A stretch of 64,000 bases of DNA from Sphingomonas rubra (GCF_900115745.1 NZ_FOXP01000003.1:7501-71500), one strand, 5' to 3'; counted from the stretch's first letter, positions 29,873 through 38,241 are shown. Notes: generated from the sequence alone by a model not told the origin. Made by a program: numbers and translations.

Positions 29873-30069
29873 CAGGCAGCGACGATCGTCCTGGCCTCGG
29901 CGATATCGTCCTCGTCGACCATGACGCGGACCGGGATCAGCAGCCAACTGCCGTCGGCGATGCTGCTGCCCGCGTCGAAGGCGACGGCGGGAATGCCCTC
30001 CGCCTCCAGCCGGCCGACGACGATGTGCGCCTCGTTGCGCGAATATCGGGCCAGTTCGACGAGTGCCAT
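29872..30069 (-). CDS. DUF2007 family small signal-transducing-like protein
   Basis: 65-aa protein (from MALVELARYSRNEAHIV) with the alpha-beta pattern of the PII-like DUF2007 family. Diagnostic pieces are VVGRLEAEGIPAVAFD and IPVRVMVDEDDIAEARTI. The function of this family is unknown. The ATG at 30069 is preferred to a TTG three codons upstream. It is divergent from gluconokinase, with only about 36 bp between starts. Confidence 0.8.
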   Translation of the reverse strand: MALVELARYSRNEAHIVVGRLEAEGIPAVAFDAGSSIADGSWLLIPVRVMVDEDDIAEARTIVAA

Positions 30070-30105
30070 GGGGACCAAGCGCTCGGGAAACGCGTTTGCT
30101 CCGCC

Positions 30106-30621
30106 ATGATGGTGCTGGTGATGGGCGTGTCGGGGTCGGGCAAGAGCAGCGTCGGCCTCGCGCTGGCCAAGCGTCAGGGCGCGCCATTCCTAGAAAGCGA
30201 TTCCCTCCACCCAACCACCAACGTCGCCAAGATGGCGGCGGGCGTGCCGCTCGACGACGATGACCGCGCGCCGTGGCTCGACGCGATCGCGACGTGGATG
30301 GCGGCGCGGCCGCACGGCGTGGTCGCCTGCTCGGCGTTGAAGCGCGCCTATCGCGACCGGCTGCGCGCGGCGGCTCCAGCGCTGCGGATCGTCGCGCTGC
30401 TGCCGCCCGAGCGGGTGCTGGCCGAGCGGCTCGGGCAACGGCGGGGCCATTTCATGCCGGGATCGCTGCTCGCCAGCCAGTTGGCCACGCTGGAGGTGCT
30501 GGGGATCGATGAGCGGGCGTTGGTTCTGTCGGGTGACAAGCCGGTCGCCGCCACGATCGCAATTGTCGCGCAATGGTTGACGCTTGACCCGCGACATGAT
30601 GCGCATAATCTATCCGCATGA
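30106..30621 (+). CDS. gntK: Gluconokinase
   Basis: P-loop kinase phosphorylating D-gluconate to 6-phosphogluconate for the Entner-Doudoroff or pentose-phosphate route. The Walker A is MGVSGSGKSSVG. Family blocks are FLESDSLHPTTNVAKMAAGVPL, DDDRAPWLDAI and VACSALKRAYRDRLR. 171 aa, normal. Two in-frame ATGs (30106 and 30109) cannot be separated. Its stop overlaps the ccdA start (ATGA), so the toxin-antitoxin genes are read with it. Confidence 0.93.
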   Translation: MMVLVMGVSGSGKSSVGLALAKRQGAPFLESDSLHPTTNVAKMAAGVPLDDDDRAPWLDAIATWMAARPHGVVACSALKRAYRDRLRAAAPALRIVALLPPERVLAERLGQRRGHFMPGSLLASQLATLEVLGIDERALVLSGDKPVAATIAIVAQWLTLDPRHDAHNLSA

Positions 30622-30863
30622 AGCATGATCCGATCCGTTCCGGCAAGCGCAAGCCGGTCAACCTGTCGATCGATACGGGCATAGTCGATTACGCCCGCTT
30701 GCACGGCATCAACCTGTCGCAGGTGAGTGAAGCCGCGCTGCATACCGCCGCCAAGGCTGAAGCCGCGCGACAGTGGCAAGAAGAAAACCGGGAAGCTTTG
30801 CGAAGCTGGGATCGTTGGGTCGAGGAGAACGGCCTGCCTCTCGAGAAGTACCGTGCCTGGTAA
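30618..30863 (+). CDS. ccdA: CcdA-family antitoxin
   Basis: 81-aa protein. An N-terminal ribbon-helix-helix-like part (KRKPVNLSIDTGIVDYARLHG) is followed by a toxin-binding C-terminus typical of CcdA (WQEENREALRSWDRWVEENG, LPLEKYR). CcdA neutralises CcdB and represses the operon with it. It begins in an ATGA overlap with gluconokinase and ends in a TAATG overlap with ccdB. Confidence 0.88.
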   Translation: MKHDPIRSGKRKPVNLSIDTGIVDYARLHGINLSQVSEAALHTAAKAEAARQWQEENREALRSWDRWVEENGLPLEKYRAW

Positions 30864-31159
30864 TGGCGCAGTTCGACGTTTGCACATTGCCTGACGGAGA
30901 ATGGGTTGTCGTCGTTCAGGCCGATGTTGTGGCGCTCGTCGAAACGACGGTGATCGTTCCGCTACTTCCCTCCGATCAACAACCCGCCTCCGTCCGCCGC
31001 CTACACCCGCGACTCGAAATAGCGAGCGAGGAGCGCATTCTCGCGACCCACTTGATTTCCGCGGTAAGACGGCGCGCCCTGTCGGCACCTTTCGCCTCGC
31101 TCGCCGCATACGAGTACGAGATCAAGGGCGCGCTCGACCTGCTCGTCAGCGGTATCTGA
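30863..31159 (+). CDS. ccdB: CcdB-family toxin, possibly altered active tail
   Basis: 98-aa SH3-like toxin of the gyrase-poison family (MAQFDVCTLPDGEWVVVVQAD, then VIVPLLPSDQQP). F-plasmid CcdB needs its last residues Trp-Gly-Ile to trap gyrase. Here the C-terminus is LLVSGI: Gly-Ile is kept but the Trp is a Ser. Chromosomal homologues vary here, so activity cannot be judged. It is followed 3 bp later by the convergent tldD stop codon. Confidence 0.86.
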   Translation: MAQFDVCTLPDGEWVVVVQADVVALVETTVIVPLLPSDQQPASVRRLHPRLEIASEERILATHLISAVRRRALSAPFASLAAYEYEIKGALDLLVSGI

Positions 31160-31162
31160 CGA

Positions 31163-32581
31163 TCAGGCGGCGGTGCCGCCCACCGTCAGCCCGTCGACCA
31201 GCAGCGTCGGCTGACCCACGCCCGCGGGGACGCCCTGCCCGCCCTTGCCGCACATGCCGATGCCTTCGTCCAGCGCGAAGTCGTGGCCTATGCCGCGCAC
31301 CTTGGTCAGCACCGTCGGGCCGTCGCCGATCAGTGTCGCGCCCTTGATCGGCGCGCCCAGGCGGCCGTCTTCGATCCGGTAGGCCTCGGTGCAGGAGAAG
31401 ACGAATTTGCCCGATACGATATCGACCGAGCCGCCGCCGAACGACTTGGCGAAGATGCCGTTCTTGACGCGGGCGAGCAGCTCAGCCGGATCGTCGCGGC
31501 CGGCACGCATGAAGGTGTTGGTCATCCGCGGCATGGGGGCATGAGCGTAGCTCTCACGGCGGCCGTTGCCGGTCGCCGCCACGCCCATCAGGCGCGCATT
31601 GAGGCGGTCCTGCATATAGCCCTTGAGGATGCCGTCCTCGATCAGGATGGTCTCGCGCGTTGGCGTGCCCTCGTCGTCGATCGACAAGGAGCCGCGCCGG
31701 TCGGGCAGCGAGCCGTCGTCGACGATGGTGATGCCGGGCGCGGCCACCCGGTCGCCGATCCGGCCGGAGAAGGCGCTGGTACCCTTGCGGTTGAAATCAC
31801 CCTCCAGCCCGTGGCCGATCGCCTCGTGGAGGAGGATGCCGGGCCAGCCGGGGCCGAGCAGCACCGTCATCTCGCCGGCGGGCGCGGCCACCGCCTCCAA
31901 ATTGACGAGCGCCTGCGCCAGCGCCTCGTCGATGCCGCGCTGCCACGTGGCGGGTTCGAACAGGCGGTCGTAGAGGTAGCGGCCGCCGATACCGAAGCTG
32001 CCGGTCTCGCGCCGGCCGTTCTGCTCGACGACGATCTGTACGCCGAAGCGGACCAGCGGGCGCACGTCGGTGGCGACGAAGCCGTCGGGGCGGACGATCT
32101 CCACCACCGTCCAGCTGCCCGAGAGGTTCACCGACACCTGCACGACGCGCGGGTCGCGGGCACGGGCGGCGGAGTCGACCTGCTGGCATAGCGCCACCTT
32201 GTCGGCGAAGGGGATCAGGTCGAGCGGATCGGCGTTGGTGTAGAGGTGGCGGTTGTTGCCGCGCGGGGGCGGTGCCTTGGCGGAGGCGCTGGGATCGATC
32301 AGCGCCATCGTCTCGCCGGCGCGGCGGATGGCGGCCTCGGTCAGGTCGCTGGCGTGCGCGAAAGCGGTGGTTTCACCCGACACGGCGCGCAGGCCGAAAC
32401 CGGCGCCGGTGTCGTAGCTGGCGGTCTTCAGCCGGCCGTCATCGAAACCGAACGCCTCCGATCGGCGGTACTGGAGGAAGAGCTCGCCGTCGTCGGCGCG
32501 GCCGAGCGCGTCGGCGGTTAGGCGTTGCGCCGCCTCCGGGGTGAGATCGCGGTAGAGGAACTGGCGCGGGTCTTGGGTCAT
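31163..32581 (-). CDS. tldD: TldD-type metallopeptidase
   Basis: U62/TldD family protease subunit; TldD with TldE (PmbA) degrades unfolded small peptides and matures some modified peptides. The zinc motif HEAIGH lies in ILLHEAIGHGLEGDFNRKG. Conserved blocks include VDIVSGKFVFSCTEAY and CGKGGQGVPAGVGQPTLLVDGLTVGG. 472 aa. The start at 32581 (MTQDPRQFLYRDL) is chosen because upstream in-frame codons fall in repeat DNA. Its usual partner is not in this window. Confidence 0.95.
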   Translation of the reverse strand: MTQDPRQFLYRDLTPEAAQRLTADALGRADDGELFLQYRRSEAFGFDDGRLKTASYDTGAGFGLRAVSGETTAFAHASDLTEAAIRRAGETMALIDPSASAKAPPPRGNNRHLYTNADPLDLIPFADKVALCQQVDSAARARDPRVVQVSVNLSGSWTVVEIVRPDGFVATDVRPLVRFGVQIVVEQNGRRETGSFGIGGRYLYDRLFEPATWQRGIDEALAQALVNLEAVAAPAGEMTVLLGPGWPGILLHEAIGHGLEGDFNRKGTSAFSGRIGDRVAAPGITIVDDGSLPDRRGSLSIDDEGTPTRETILIEDGILKGYMQDRLNARLMGVAATGNGRRESYAHAPMPRMTNTFMRAGRDDPAELLARVKNGIFAKSFGGGSVDIVSGKFVFSCTEAYRIEDGRLGAPIKGATLIGDGPTVLTKVRGIGHDFALDEGIGMCGKGGQGVPAGVGQPTLLVDGLTVGGTAA

Positions 32582-32643
32582 GGAGAGGATATAGGAGTTG
32601 CGGGGCGGGGTGGCGAGGAGGGACGGTATCCTATGGCGTCCTT

Positions 32644-32746
32644 CCACCCCGGCGAAGGCCGGGGCCCAGTTACGGAACGGCGTTGAGAAGCGTTGCGACT
32701 ATCATGCACGCTCACCCAACTGGGCCCCGGCCTCCGCCGGGGCGGT
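32644..32746. repeat. Palindromic repeat, family D
   Basis: The arms are ccaccccggcgaaggccggg followed by gcccagtt (left, 32644-32671) and caactgggccccggcctccg followed by ccggggcggtg (right, 32717-32746). A variable loop of about 45 bp separates them. It is the only copy of this family seen here, lying upstream of tldD. A (gga)6 tract follows at about 32746-32766. Confidence 0.85.
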
Positions 32747-32763
32747 GAGGAGGAGGAGGAGGA

Positions 32764-32826
32764 GGTCGGGTGGCGTCACGGCGGAGCCGTGACGTCGAAC
32801 GGGCGGTGTCCGCCCGTCGGCCGATC
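32764..32826 (-). ncRNA. Candidate structured RNA element (copy 1), 3' of zinc-finger gene
   Basis: Described on the plus strand, hairpin 1 is cgtcacggc/gccgtgacg with loop gga (32774-32794). Then comes linker tcga, hairpin 2 acgggcgg/ccgcccgt with loop tgt (32799-32817), and tail cggccga. A possible closing stem, ggtcgg with ccgatc, would make a three-way junction. All invariant pieces recur at 41043-41109 while the stems differ with compensation. It starts about 27 bases past the stop of the minus-strand zinc-finger gene. Function is unknown. Confidence 0.5.
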
Positions 32827-32852
32827 GGCGGCCCGTTTTCCGGGCGTTCGGC

Positions 32853-33092
32853 TTAGTGACTCGCGCCTTCGCTGAAATCCTTCAGGGTCGTTTGATCCGC
32901 ACCGTCGGCCGGGCCGCCGATCAGCACGAACCGCCGGTCGCAATAGCCGCAGTCCACGTATCCATGCTCGTCGATCTGCAACCACACGCGCGGGTGGCCG
33001 AGCGCGGCGCCGCCGGGGATGTCGGCCGCGCCGTCGCAGGCGATGCGGGGTTGCGCGGTGCGGGTGACTTCGAGCGGCGGGTGCATGGCCAT
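32853..33092 (-). CDS. Zinc-finger (zf-CHCC-like) small protein
   Basis: About 79 aa ending with a zinc-ribbon-like segment: HPRVWLQIDEHGYVDCGYCDRRFVLIGG, with Cys-X2-Cys plus upstream Cys and His. This matches the short CHCC zinc-finger family related to a mitochondrial complex I subunit (NDUFS6-like). Such genes are common in alphaproteobacteria. The true start is one of the close-spaced ATGs at 33092 or 33086, and 33110 is also open. It is divergent from the ABC ATPase gene. Confidence 0.78.
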   Translation of the reverse strand: MAMHPPLEVTRTAQPRIACDGAADIPGGAALGHPRVWLQIDEHGYVDCGYCDRRFVLIGGPADGADQTTLKDFSEGASH

Positions 33093-33144
33093 GTGAATAG
33101 CAAGGAGCATTGTGGCGAGGCAAGCCGGAGCCTATCGCGAACCC

Positions 33145-34083
33145 ATGACCGAAGCAGCCATCTCCATCCAGGGCCTGTGCAAGACCTACGCCGTGAAGGG
33201 CGGGACGGCCAAGCGCGCACTCGACGGCGTGACGTTCGACGTGCCGCGCGGCCAGATCTTCGGGCTGCTCGGCCCCAACGGCGCGGGCAAGTCGACGCTC
33301 ATCAACATCCTGGCGGGGCTGGTGAACAAGACCAGCGGCACGGCGTCGATCTGGGGCTTCGACATCGACCAGCATCCGAGGAACGCCAAGGCGTCGATCG
33401 GCATCGTCAACCAGGAGATCCTGTTCGATCCCTTCTTTACCCCCGTCGAGACGCTGGAGATCCAGGCCGGGCTCTACGGCGTGCCGAAGAAGCAGCGCCG
33501 ATCGCTCGAACTGCTGCGCGCGGTGCACCTGGAGGACAAGGCCAACGCCTATGCCCGAACGCTGTCGGGCGGGATGAAACGGCGGCTGATGGTGGCCAAG
33601 GCGATGGTCCACTCGCCGCCGGTGCTGGTGCTCGACGAGCCGACCGCCGGCGTCGACATCCAGTTGCGCCAGCAATTGTGGGAATATGTCCGCGCGCTCA
33701 ACGAAGGCGGCGTAACGGTGGTGCTGACGACGCATTACCTGGAGGAGGCGGAGCAATTGTGCGACCGCATCGCCATCATCAACCACGGCCGGGTCGTCGC
33801 CAACGAGCCGACGCGCGAACTGGTCGGCCGCGCGCAGGAGAAGGTGGTCGCGGTCACCGTCGACCGCGACCTGACCGCCGCGCCGACCGCGCCCTGCTTC
33901 GAGAAGATCGTGCTGAAAGGCGGCCGGGTGCTGGAGATCACCTATTCCAAGGACCGGGTGAATGCGGGCCAGGTGCTGGCGGCGGTGCAGGAGCAGGGGC
34001 TGGGGATCGTCGATGTCTCGACCCGCGAGGCGGATTTGGAGGACGTGTTCCTGAGCCTGACGCGGGGGTCGGCGGGGAATTAG
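33145..34083 (+). CDS. ABC-2-type transporter ATP-binding protein, no adjacent permease
   Basis: 312-aa ATPase. Walker A is LLGPNGAGKSTLIN, the signature is LSGGMKRRLMVAKAM, Walker B is VLVLDEPTAGVD, and the H-loop is LTTHYLEEAEQ. A C-terminal regulatory segment ends in STREADLEDVFLSLT, typical of drug or polysaccharide ABC-2 exporters. No permease follows; instead a low-GC stretch begins. The ATG at 33145 (MTEAAISIQGL) is preferred over 33112. Confidence 0.9.
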   Translation: MTEAAISIQGLCKTYAVKGGTAKRALDGVTFDVPRGQIFGLLGPNGAGKSTLINILAGLVNKTSGTASIWGFDIDQHPRNAKASIGIVNQEILFDPFFTPVETLEIQAGLYGVPKKQRRSLELLRAVHLEDKANAYARTLSGGMKRRLMVAKAMVHSPPVLVLDEPTAGVDIQLRQQLWEYVRALNEGGVTVVLTTHYLEEAEQLCDRIAIINHGRVVANEPTRELVGRAQEKVVAVTVDRDLTAAPTAPCFEKIVLKGGRVLEITYSKDRVNAGQVLAAVQEQGLGIVDVSTREADLEDVFLSLTRGSAGN

Positions 34084-34383
34084 CTGATGGTCCGGCGGCG
34101 GAGGTTCAGGCTAACTTCAGTCAGGAAATTGCGTGAGCCGCGCGAAAGTTCACGGTTGCTTGACTCATTGACCCCAGGAACGAAACGCAACGCGTCGATC
34201 GTTTCCGATTGTGCGGCAATGAGAAAGAGCGCGGGTGATCTCGTCGCGACCTTATACCAGAACGAGCGCTTGTAGGACAGCGGAGACGATCGCTGATAAA
34301 CCGATATTGGCATCAGCGGCCGCATCTATAAGGTGCCTTCGGAGCAAGCGCCTGTCACCAGGGGCATCATGAGGGAAGCGGCC
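34084..34383. other. Lower-GC gap after the ABC ATPase, no convincing gene
   Basis: 300 bp with visibly lower GC (roughly 55%) than flanking genes. Short frames exist on both strands (34087-34275 plus, 34080-34325 minus) but neither resembles a known family. Because they overlap each other, at most one could be real. It may hold the promoter of the following exported protein or remnants of transferred DNA. Confidence 0.6.
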
Positions 34384-35001
34384 ATGGTACGAACTCGGCT
34401 TGGTATGGCGCTGGGCTGTGCGACCTTGGCGACCGGTCAACCCACGCTCGCGCAGTTTACTTCCCCCAAACCCGAAGTGTTTGCCCGCGCGGAAGACCAG
34501 CACCGCGCACGCCTGCTCACGACGGCATGCGCCGAGACCGACGTGGGGCAAGGTTGTTATCGGTACAATGGTCGGTTGATACGAGAAGGACCCTGTAGCT
34601 ATCGTACCGCTACTGGCGCGATCGGATCGCTACCTACCGAACAATGCTACAAGATGGAGCCGGCACGCCGCTACCGTGGCGTTTGGATCGACGCGTTCGA
34701 AGGACAGCAGTTCATACCGGAGGGAACGAAGGCGCCTGAGTGGCCGCGTGGTAGCCCGAAAAGTCCCGAATGGAGAAAGGAAGCTGATCGGGCCATTGCC
34801 GCTAGAATCTGGTTGGACGTCGATCGGACCAAGCTTGGCCACAAATGGCAGCAGGGTGTGAGAACAGCGTTCATCGAGTTCATCGGGCGGAAGACGAAGT
34901 ATCCTGGCAATTACGGTCACATGGGAATGTCGGGGCAGGAGATCATTGTGGATCGAGTGATCTCACTGCAGGATTGTCCAGCCACAGGCCCTTGTGGATG
35001 A
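34384..35001 (+). CDS. Hypothetical exported protein in a low-GC island
   Basis: 205-aa protein not recognised as a known family. The start at 34384 (MVRTRLGMALGCATLATG) follows a GAGGGA seven bases earlier and gives a signal peptide ending near PTLAQ. The mature part has six or more cysteines (ACAETDVGQGCYRYNG, PCSYRT, EQCYKM, and near the end QDCPATGPCG), suggesting disulfides in the periplasm. A C-terminal segment GNYGHMGMSGQEIIVDRVIS is rather conserved-looking. Codon use is less GC-rich than in its neighbours. Confidence 0.7.
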   Translation: MVRTRLGMALGCATLATGQPTLAQFTSPKPEVFARAEDQHRARLLTTACAETDVGQGCYRYNGRLIREGPCSYRTATGAIGSLPTEQCYKMEPARRYRGVWIDAFEGQQFIPEGTKAPEWPRGSPKSPEWRKEADRAIAARIWLDVDRTKLGHKWQQGVRTAFIEFIGRKTKYPGNYGHMGMSGQEIIVDRVISLQDCPATGPCG

Positions 35002-35148
35002 AAGCGAATAAGCCACAATCGACCAGGGAACGCCTCTGTCCCAGTGGAGATCGCTGTGGCAGAGCATCGCCATGTCACCCGCTGCTCCTTCCTGTCTCCG
35101 CTCCCGATCGCCGCTACAGGATCGTTTCGGCTGCCGGTCGGTAGCCGC

Positions 35149-36726
35149 GTGAGCACGTCCGACGTCCTCATCATCGGCTCCGGCGCGGCGGGCCTCACCG
35201 CCGCCGTGAACCTCGCCGACCGGTTCCGCGTCACCGTGCTCGCCAAGGGCGCGCTGGACGAGGGGTCGACCGCCTGGGCGCAGGGCGGGATCGCGGCGGT
35301 GCTGGAGCCGGGCGACACGTTCGACCATCACGTCGAGGACACGATGGTGGCGGGCGCGGGGCTGAACGACCGCGGTATGGTCGAGTTCGTGGTCGAGCGC
35401 GCGCCCGCGGCGATCGCGCGGTTGCAGGCGCTGGGGGTGCCCTTCGCCGAGGAAGCGGGGGCGCTGCACCTGACGCGCGAGGGCGGGCATTCGCACCGGC
35501 GGATCGTGCACGTCGCCGACGCCACCGGCTGGGCGGTGCAGGAAGCGTTGCAGCGCGCGGCGGAGGCGCATCCCAACATCACGCTGGTGCCCGACCAGGT
35601 GGCGATCGACCTCGCCACGGGGCGGCACGAGGAGCGTTACTCGGGCGCGGGGCACGTGTGGGGGGTGTACGCGCTCGACCGGCGCACGGGACGCGTCGGC
35701 GTGCATACCGCGCGGGCGACCGTGCTGGCGACGGGGGGTGCGGGGCGGACCTACCTGTTCTCCACCGCGCCGCGGGGTGCGACGGGAGACGGGATCGCGA
35801 TGGCGTGGCGGGCGGGGGCGCGCGTGTCGAACATGGAATTCATGCAGTTCCACCCGACCTGCCTGTACCATCTGGAGGTCAAGAACTTCCTCATCACCGA
35901 GGCCGTGCGCGGCGAGGGCGGACGGCTGCTCAATCCCCGGACGGGAAGCCGCTTCATGCCCGATCTCGATCCCCGTGCCGAGCTGGCGCCGCGCGACGTG
36001 GTGGCGCGGGCGATCGACGCGGAGATCAAGCGCGACGGGCTCGATTACGTCCACCTCGACATCAGCCACCAGCCCGCCGACTTCGTGCGCGCGCATTTCC
36101 CCACGATCCACGAGAAGCTGCTGGGGCTGGGGATCGACATGACGCGCGAGCCGATCCCGGTGGTGCCCGCGCAGCATTACACCTGCGGCGGCATCGTCGT
36201 GGATCGCGACGGTCGCACCGACCTGCCCGGCCTCTACGCGGCGGGCGAGTGCACGCAATCGGGGCTGCACGGCGCCAACCGGCTGGCGTCCAACTCGCTG
36301 CTGGAATGTTTCGTGTTCGGAGAGGCGGCGGCCACGCATATCGCAGAATGCTGGAACGAGCTGCCCCCGCCCCCGCCGATCCGCGCCTGGGACGAGAGCC
36401 GCGTCGCCGATTCGGACGAGGAAGTGGTCATCAAGCAGAACTGGACGGAGATCCGCCGGTTCATGTGGAATTACGTCGGCATCGTCCGCACCACCAAGCG
36501 GCTCCAGCGCGCGGCGCGGCGTATCCAGCTGTTGAACGAGGAAGTGGCCGATTATTACGGCCATTTCCGCGTCACCCCCGATCTAATCGAGCTGCGCAAC
36601 CTGCTCCAGACCGCGGACCTGATCGTGCGGTCGGCGCTGCACCGGCACGAGAGCCGCGGGCTGCACTATACGCTGGACTGGCCGGAGACGCGGCCGGACG
36701 CGGCCGACACGGTGCTGGTTCCCTGA
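35149..36726 (+). CDS. nadB: L-aspartate oxidase
   Basis: FAD enzyme converting L-aspartate to iminoaspartate for NAD synthesis. The N-terminus carries the dinucleotide motif VLIIGSGAAGLTAAV. Typical blocks are STAWAQGGIAAVL, TREGGHSHRRIVHVADATG, MEFMQFHPTCLY and GLYAAGECTQSGLHGANRLASNS. 525 aa. Translation likely begins at a GTG at 35149 (VSTSDVLIIG); the open frame upstream lies in low-GC DNA. nadA and nadC are not adjacent. Confidence 0.94.
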   Translation: MSTSDVLIIGSGAAGLTAAVNLADRFRVTVLAKGALDEGSTAWAQGGIAAVLEPGDTFDHHVEDTMVAGAGLNDRGMVEFVVERAPAAIARLQALGVPFAEEAGALHLTREGGHSHRRIVHVADATGWAVQEALQRAAEAHPNITLVPDQVAIDLATGRHEERYSGAGHVWGVYALDRRTGRVGVHTARATVLATGGAGRTYLFSTAPRGATGDGIAMAWRAGARVSNMEFMQFHPTCLYHLEVKNFLITEAVRGEGGRLLNPRTGSRFMPDLDPRAELAPRDVVARAIDAEIKRDGLDYVHLDISHQPADFVRAHFPTIHEKLLGLGIDMTREPIPVVPAQHYTCGGIVVDRDGRTDLPGLYAAGECTQSGLHGANRLASNSLLECFVFGEAAATHIAECWNELPPPPPIRAWDESRVADSDEEVVIKQNWTEIRRFMWNYVGIVRTTKRLQRAARRIQLLNEEVADYYGHFRVTPDLIELRNLLQTADLIVRSALHRHESRGLHYTLDWPETRPDAADTVLVP

Positions 36727-36856
36727 CCGACGCGACGGCGCGACTCCGGTCGGCGCGCGTCAGCCGCGGTTCGCCGCAATGCCGCGGGATGTGCCGTTCC
36801 GTCGACCACGGTGCCGGTTAAGGATCGTGCGGCAAGTTCGGGGCGTTCGGAAATCC

Positions 36857-37978
36857 ATGGCACATCGCGGGCTTGACGGCCTTCTTCTCGGTTCCCTCGC
36901 GCTGCTTGCCGCCTGCGGGTCGGGATCGCGCCCCGGCAGCAGCGCCCGCGCGCCCGAGGTGGAGCCGCAGGCGGTGGTGTCGATCCCCGTGCCGGCGGTG
37001 ATCCGCCCCGCCAACCCGGCGCCCGCGCAGCTGCAGGCCACCGTGTCGCAGCTGCTCGGCAATTTCGGCGGCAAGGCCGGCGCCGCGGTCCGCGCGGTCG
37101 ACGAGGGATGGACGGTGGAGGCGGGCGGGCGCCAGCGGCTGCCGCAGCAGTCGGTGTCGAAGCTGTGGGTGGCGATGACGCTGCTCGACCTGCGCGACCA
37201 GGGGCGCGCGCGGCTGGACGAGCCGATCACGGTGCTGCCCGCCGACCTGACGCTGTTTCACCAGCCGATCGCCTATCTGGTCGCCAAGTCGGGCCGGTTC
37301 GACACCACCGTCGGCGGCCTGCTGACCCGCGCGCTGACGCAGAGCGACAACACCGCCAACGACCGGCTGCTGACCTATGTCGGGGGTCCAGAGGCGGTGC
37401 GGCGGATGATCCTGGCCAAGCGGCTGGGCGACATCCGCTTCGGTCCGGGCGAACGGGCGTTGCAGGCGGGAACGGCCGGGCTGACGTGGCAGCCCGCCTT
37501 CTCGCTCGGCGGTGCGTTCGAGGCGGCGCGGTCGCGGCTGTCGGCGGAGGCGCGGGCCGCCGCGCTCGACCGCTACACCGCCGATCCGCCCGACGGCGCC
37601 GCCCCGCTCGCCATCGCCGACGCGCTGGCGCGGCTGGCGCGCGGCGAATTGCTGTCGGAGACGTCGACGCGCATCCTGCTCGACACGATGGGCGCGAGCG
37701 TCACCGGGCGGGCGCGGTTGCGCGCGGCGCTGCCGGTGGGGTGGAAGATCAGCCACAAGACGGGAACGGGACAGGATTTGGGACGGCGCAATGCCGGGTT
37801 CAACGATGTCGGCCTGCTCACCGCGCCCGACGGTCGCCGCTACGCGCTGGCGGTGATGATCGGCGACACGACACGGCCGATCCGCGAGCGGCAGCAGCTG
37901 ATCCAGGCGGTCGCGGCCGCGGTGGCGGCGCATGCCGGTGGGTCGGGTGGGTTGGGGATGAACGCGGCGATTTATTGA
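36857..37978 (+). CDS. Class A beta-lactamase-like lipoprotein (serine hydrolase)
   Basis: 373 aa with a lipobox ending at C20 (LALLAAC). A Pro/Ala-rich linker leads to a class A beta-lactamase-like domain. The catalytic motif is S99-V-S-K102, the SDN loop S163-D-N165, and the KTG box K301-T-G. A glutamate at 199, 34 residues after the SDN asparagine, fits the deacylating Glu166, but the usual ExxLN reads ERALQ (Asn170 replaced by Gln). Lipidation would anchor it to a membrane. Whether it gives resistance or acts on peptidoglycan is open. No ampR-like regulator is adjacent. Confidence 0.88.
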   Translation: MAHRGLDGLLLGSLALLAACGSGSRPGSSARAPEVEPQAVVSIPVPAVIRPANPAPAQLQATVSQLLGNFGGKAGAAVRAVDEGWTVEAGGRQRLPQQSVSKLWVAMTLLDLRDQGRARLDEPITVLPADLTLFHQPIAYLVAKSGRFDTTVGGLLTRALTQSDNTANDRLLTYVGGPEAVRRMILAKRLGDIRFGPGERALQAGTAGLTWQPAFSLGGAFEAARSRLSAEARAAALDRYTADPPDGAAPLAIADALARLARGELLSETSTRILLDTMGASVTGRARLRAALPVGWKISHKTGTGQDLGRRNAGFNDVGLLTAPDGRRYALAVMIGDTTRPIRERQQLIQAVAAAVAAHAGGSGGLGMNAAIY

Positions 37979-38028
37979 GGCGCGCTTGGGTGCCCCCTAG
38001 AGTCGCATGACAACGGATTAACCTACCA

Positions 38029-38113
38029 CCGTTCGCCCCGAGCGACGTCGAAGGGCAGGTTGCGGGAGCATCGCCTCGGGTATGTGCTTCGACTTCGCTC
38101 AGCACGAACGGGT
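38029..38113. repeat. Palindromic repeat, family A (copy 3)
   Basis: Imperfect inverted repeat with left arm ccgttcgccccgagcgacgt and right arm cttcgctcagcacgaacggg. It lies between the beta-lactamase-like gene and aguA, next to a family C copy at 38158. Together the two fill the 288-bp gap. Confidence 0.85.
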
Positions 38114-38157
38114 CGAGCTGATGTCGTCATGCTCTAAATGCCCGGACCTACCTCCAC

Positions 38158-38241
38158 CGTCATGTCGGGCTGGTCCCGGCATCCAGGGCCGCGAGGTGCG
38201 CGTTCTTGGCTCTGGACACCGGGAGGAGCCCGGTGTGACGA
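38158..38241. repeat. REP-like palindrome, family C (copy 2)
   Basis: The arms cgtcatgtcgggctggtccc and ggagcccggtgtgacg are more diverged than in other copies of the family. It lies about 25 bp past the aguA stop codon on the plus-strand map. Confidence 0.85.

Noticed and set aside
32746..32766. (gga)6 tract as a phase-variation switch
   Set aside because: It is intergenic, not in a coding frame, and not placed between promoter elements that I can identify.
34080..34325. Small minus-strand frame (81 aa) and overlapping plus-strand frame (62 aa) after the ABC ATPase
   Set aside because: They overlap each other, lack convincing ribosome sites and resemble nothing known. Left as part of a low-GC gap.
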